Source: Acidovorax sp.
Lineage (GTDB): Bacteria > Pseudomonadota > Gammaproteobacteria > Burkholderiales > Burkholderiaceae_C
Direction of reading: 5' to 3'
DNA: 7,489 bases
Assembly: GCA_011620245.1 (NCBI GenBank)
Contig: WOZN01000145.1
Coordinates: 1 to 7,489, forward strand
In this document: positions 6,370 to 7,489 of the stretch, in pieces
Layout: every line of letters starts with the position of its first letter
Numbering within the stretch: position 1 is the stretch's first letter
Made by a program: the position numbers and the translations under genes
The notes under the pieces: generated by a model
Told to the model about the DNA's origin: nothing
The model's input: only the letters and a program-made list of their open reading frames with translations
Databases searched by the model: none

Positions 6370-7464
6370 ATGGAAAACCTGGATGTGATGGTGTTGCGCA
6401 CCCTGCACGACTGGCGTGCTGCCGGCCGGCGTGCGCTGCTGGCCACGGTGGTGCGCACCTGGGGCTCGTCGCCCCGGCCTGTCGGTTCGATCATGGCGCT
6501 GGGCGAAGACGGCGCCGTGGTCGGCTCGGTCTCGGGCGGCTGCATCGAAGACGACCTCATCGCGCGCTACACCAGCCGCTACCAGCGGCCGCAAGCAGCG
6601 CTCGGGCCCGCGCCCAAAGGCACGCCCCAAGAGCCGCACCGCATCGCGCCCGGCGGGCCCGAGTTCGTCAAATACGGCATCAGCGCCGACGAGGCGCACC
6701 GCTTCGGCCTGCCCTGCGGCGGCACGCTGGAGCTGCTGCTCGAATACGACCCCGCGCCCGAGCCGCTGGGCGAGCTGATCGCCGCGCTCGACGCGGGCCG
6801 GCTGATGCAGCGCAGCCTGCGCCTGGCCGACGGTGCGGTCACGCTCACACCCGCCGCAGCGCCCGCCGCGCTGACGCTGGATGCGCAGCAACTCACCAAC
6901 ACCTTCGGCCCCGGCTACCGCATGCTGCTGATCGGCGCCGGCCAGCTTGCCGAGTACCTCGCCACCATGGCGCTGTTCAGCGGCTTTGCCGTGACGGTCT
7001 GCGACCCGCGTGAGGAATACCGCAGCGCTTTCCAGGTGCCCGGTGCTGTGCTGGTGACCGACATGCCCGACGACGTGGTGCAGGCCTTCAAGCCCGACCG
7101 GCGCAGCTGCGTGGTGGCGCTCACGCACGACCCCAAGCTCGACGACCTCGCGCTCATCGAGGCGCTGCAGACCGAGGCTTTCTACATCGGCGGCATAGGC
7201 TCGCGCCGCAACAACGCCGCGCGCCGTGCGCGCCTGATCGAGCACTTCGGCCAGACCGAGGAGAGCCTGCGTCGCCTGCGCGGCCCGATCGGCATCTACA
7301 TCGGCAGCAAGACACCGCCCGAGATCGCCGTGAGCGTGATGGCCGAGATCCTGGCCGTGAAAAACGGCGTCACCCTGCCGCGCGACCTCGAAGTGGCGCA
7401 GGCCAAGGACCTGCGCGAGCGCGCGCACAACGAGGCGGGCGGGCAGGTTTGCGGGGTGGGGTAG
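6370..7464 (+). CDS. XdhC/CoxI-family protein (molybdenum hydroxylase accessory factor)
   Basis: XdhC-type proteins bind molybdenum cofactor and help its sulfuration and insertion into xanthine dehydrogenase-like or CO dehydrogenase-like hydroxylases. They act in the cytosol and are not catalytic subunits. The 364-residue product has both expected domains. The N-terminal XdhC/CoxI domain carries GSSPRPVGSIMAL (32-44), GSVSGGCIEDDL (52-63) with Cys58, and FGLPCGGTLELLLE (112-125) with Cys116. The C-terminal Rossmann domain begins around 184 with LIGAGQLAEYLA (187-198), followed by CDPREEY (211-217), THDPKLDD (252-259) and GGIGSRRNNAARR (274-286). A Pro-rich stretch at about 70-98 joins the two conserved Cys regions. 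ATG 6370 is the first start after an in-frame TGA at 6337; its ribosome binding site is weak (GGTG at 6358-6361). GC is clearly higher than in der and codons end almost always in C or G. No hydroxylase subunit is visible, so the partner enzyme is unknown. Confidence 0.9.
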   Translation: MENLDVMVLRTLHDWRAAGRRALLATVVRTWGSSPRPVGSIMALGEDGAVVGSVSGGCIEDDLIARYTSRYQRPQAALGPAPKGTPQEPHRIAPGGPEFVKYGISADEAHRFGLPCGGTLELLLEYDPAPEPLGELIAALDAGRLMQRSLRLADGAVTLTPAAAPAALTLDAQQLTNTFGPGYRMLLIGAGQLAEYLATMALFSGFAVTVCDPREEYRSAFQVPGAVLVTDMPDDVVQAFKPDRRSCVVALTHDPKLDDLALIEALQTEAFYIGGIGSRRNNAARRARLIEHFGQTEESLRRLRGPIGIYIGSKTPPEIAVSVMAEILAVKNGVTLPRDLEVAQAKDLRERAHNEAGGQVCGVG

Positions 7465-7483
7465 GGGTGGGGTAGGCGTGGGG
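7453..7483 (+). repeat. 11-bp G-rich tandem repeat spanning the xdhC stop, G-quadruplex pattern
   Basis: GGGGTGGGGTA occurs exactly twice in a row (7453-7463 and 7464-7474). This gives four runs of four G with loops of 1, 2 and 1 bases (7453-7456, 7458-7461, 7464-7467, 7469-7472), and a fifth run follows at 7480-7483. The TAG stop (7462-7464) straddles the copy boundary. The pattern fits a very stable quadruplex in the coding strand and mRNA. The window ends six bases later, so the array may continue. Confidence 0.85.
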
Positions 7484-7489
7484 CGGCGT

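Noticed and set aside
6247..7428. 393-residue open frame on the minus strand, antisense to the xdhC-type gene
   Set aside because: Very GC-rich coding DNA rarely has stops in the antisense frame. The peptide is low in complexity with no family features, while the plus strand encodes a clear two-domain XdhC protein.

Overview
The window looks like the chromosome of a betaproteobacterium, most likely Burkholderiales and plausibly Comamonadaceae. This placement is an inference from gene order, protein sequence style and an intergenic repeat, not from a database search. Most of it (1-5968) is a compact, co-directional housekeeping block on the + strand: the last 15 codons of a probable RodZ-like protein, ispG, hisS, a YfgM-type membrane-anchored TPR protein, bamB and der. 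Several joints are tight. The stop of the upstream gene shares one base with the GTG start of ispG, the yfgM and bamB genes overlap by ATGA, and gaps of 14 and 13 bases separate hisS from yfgM and bamB from der. The only sizeable gap in the block is the 117 bases before hisS, which contain a perfect 8-bp hairpin and a run of nine C.

The block combines isoprenoid precursor synthesis (IspG), histidyl-tRNA charging (HisS), envelope protein export and outer-membrane assembly (YfgM, BamB) and ribosome maturation (Der). This grouping is widely conserved in Beta- and Gammaproteobacteria, and all five proteins look intact, with their diagnostic motifs in place.

After der the character changes. In many betaproteobacteria hfq, hflX, hflK and hflC follow der. 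Here there are 401 bases without a convincing gene (5969-6369). They hold a REP-like element of the PEPVEG type, a 22-bp tandem duplication containing a 12-bp palindrome, and GC-rich inverted repeats. An XdhC/CoxI-family gene (6370-7464) follows; it is visibly more GC-rich than the housekeeping block. This looks like a rearrangement junction or insertion point. The xdhC gene ends in an 11-bp G-rich tandem repeat that spans its stop codon and has the pattern of a strong G-quadruplex.

I see no CRISPR array, tRNA, rRNA, transposase, toxin-antitoxin or defence system, and no evidence for a new biological system. The points worth a second look are the post-der junction with its repeats and the G-quadruplex at the xdhC stop.
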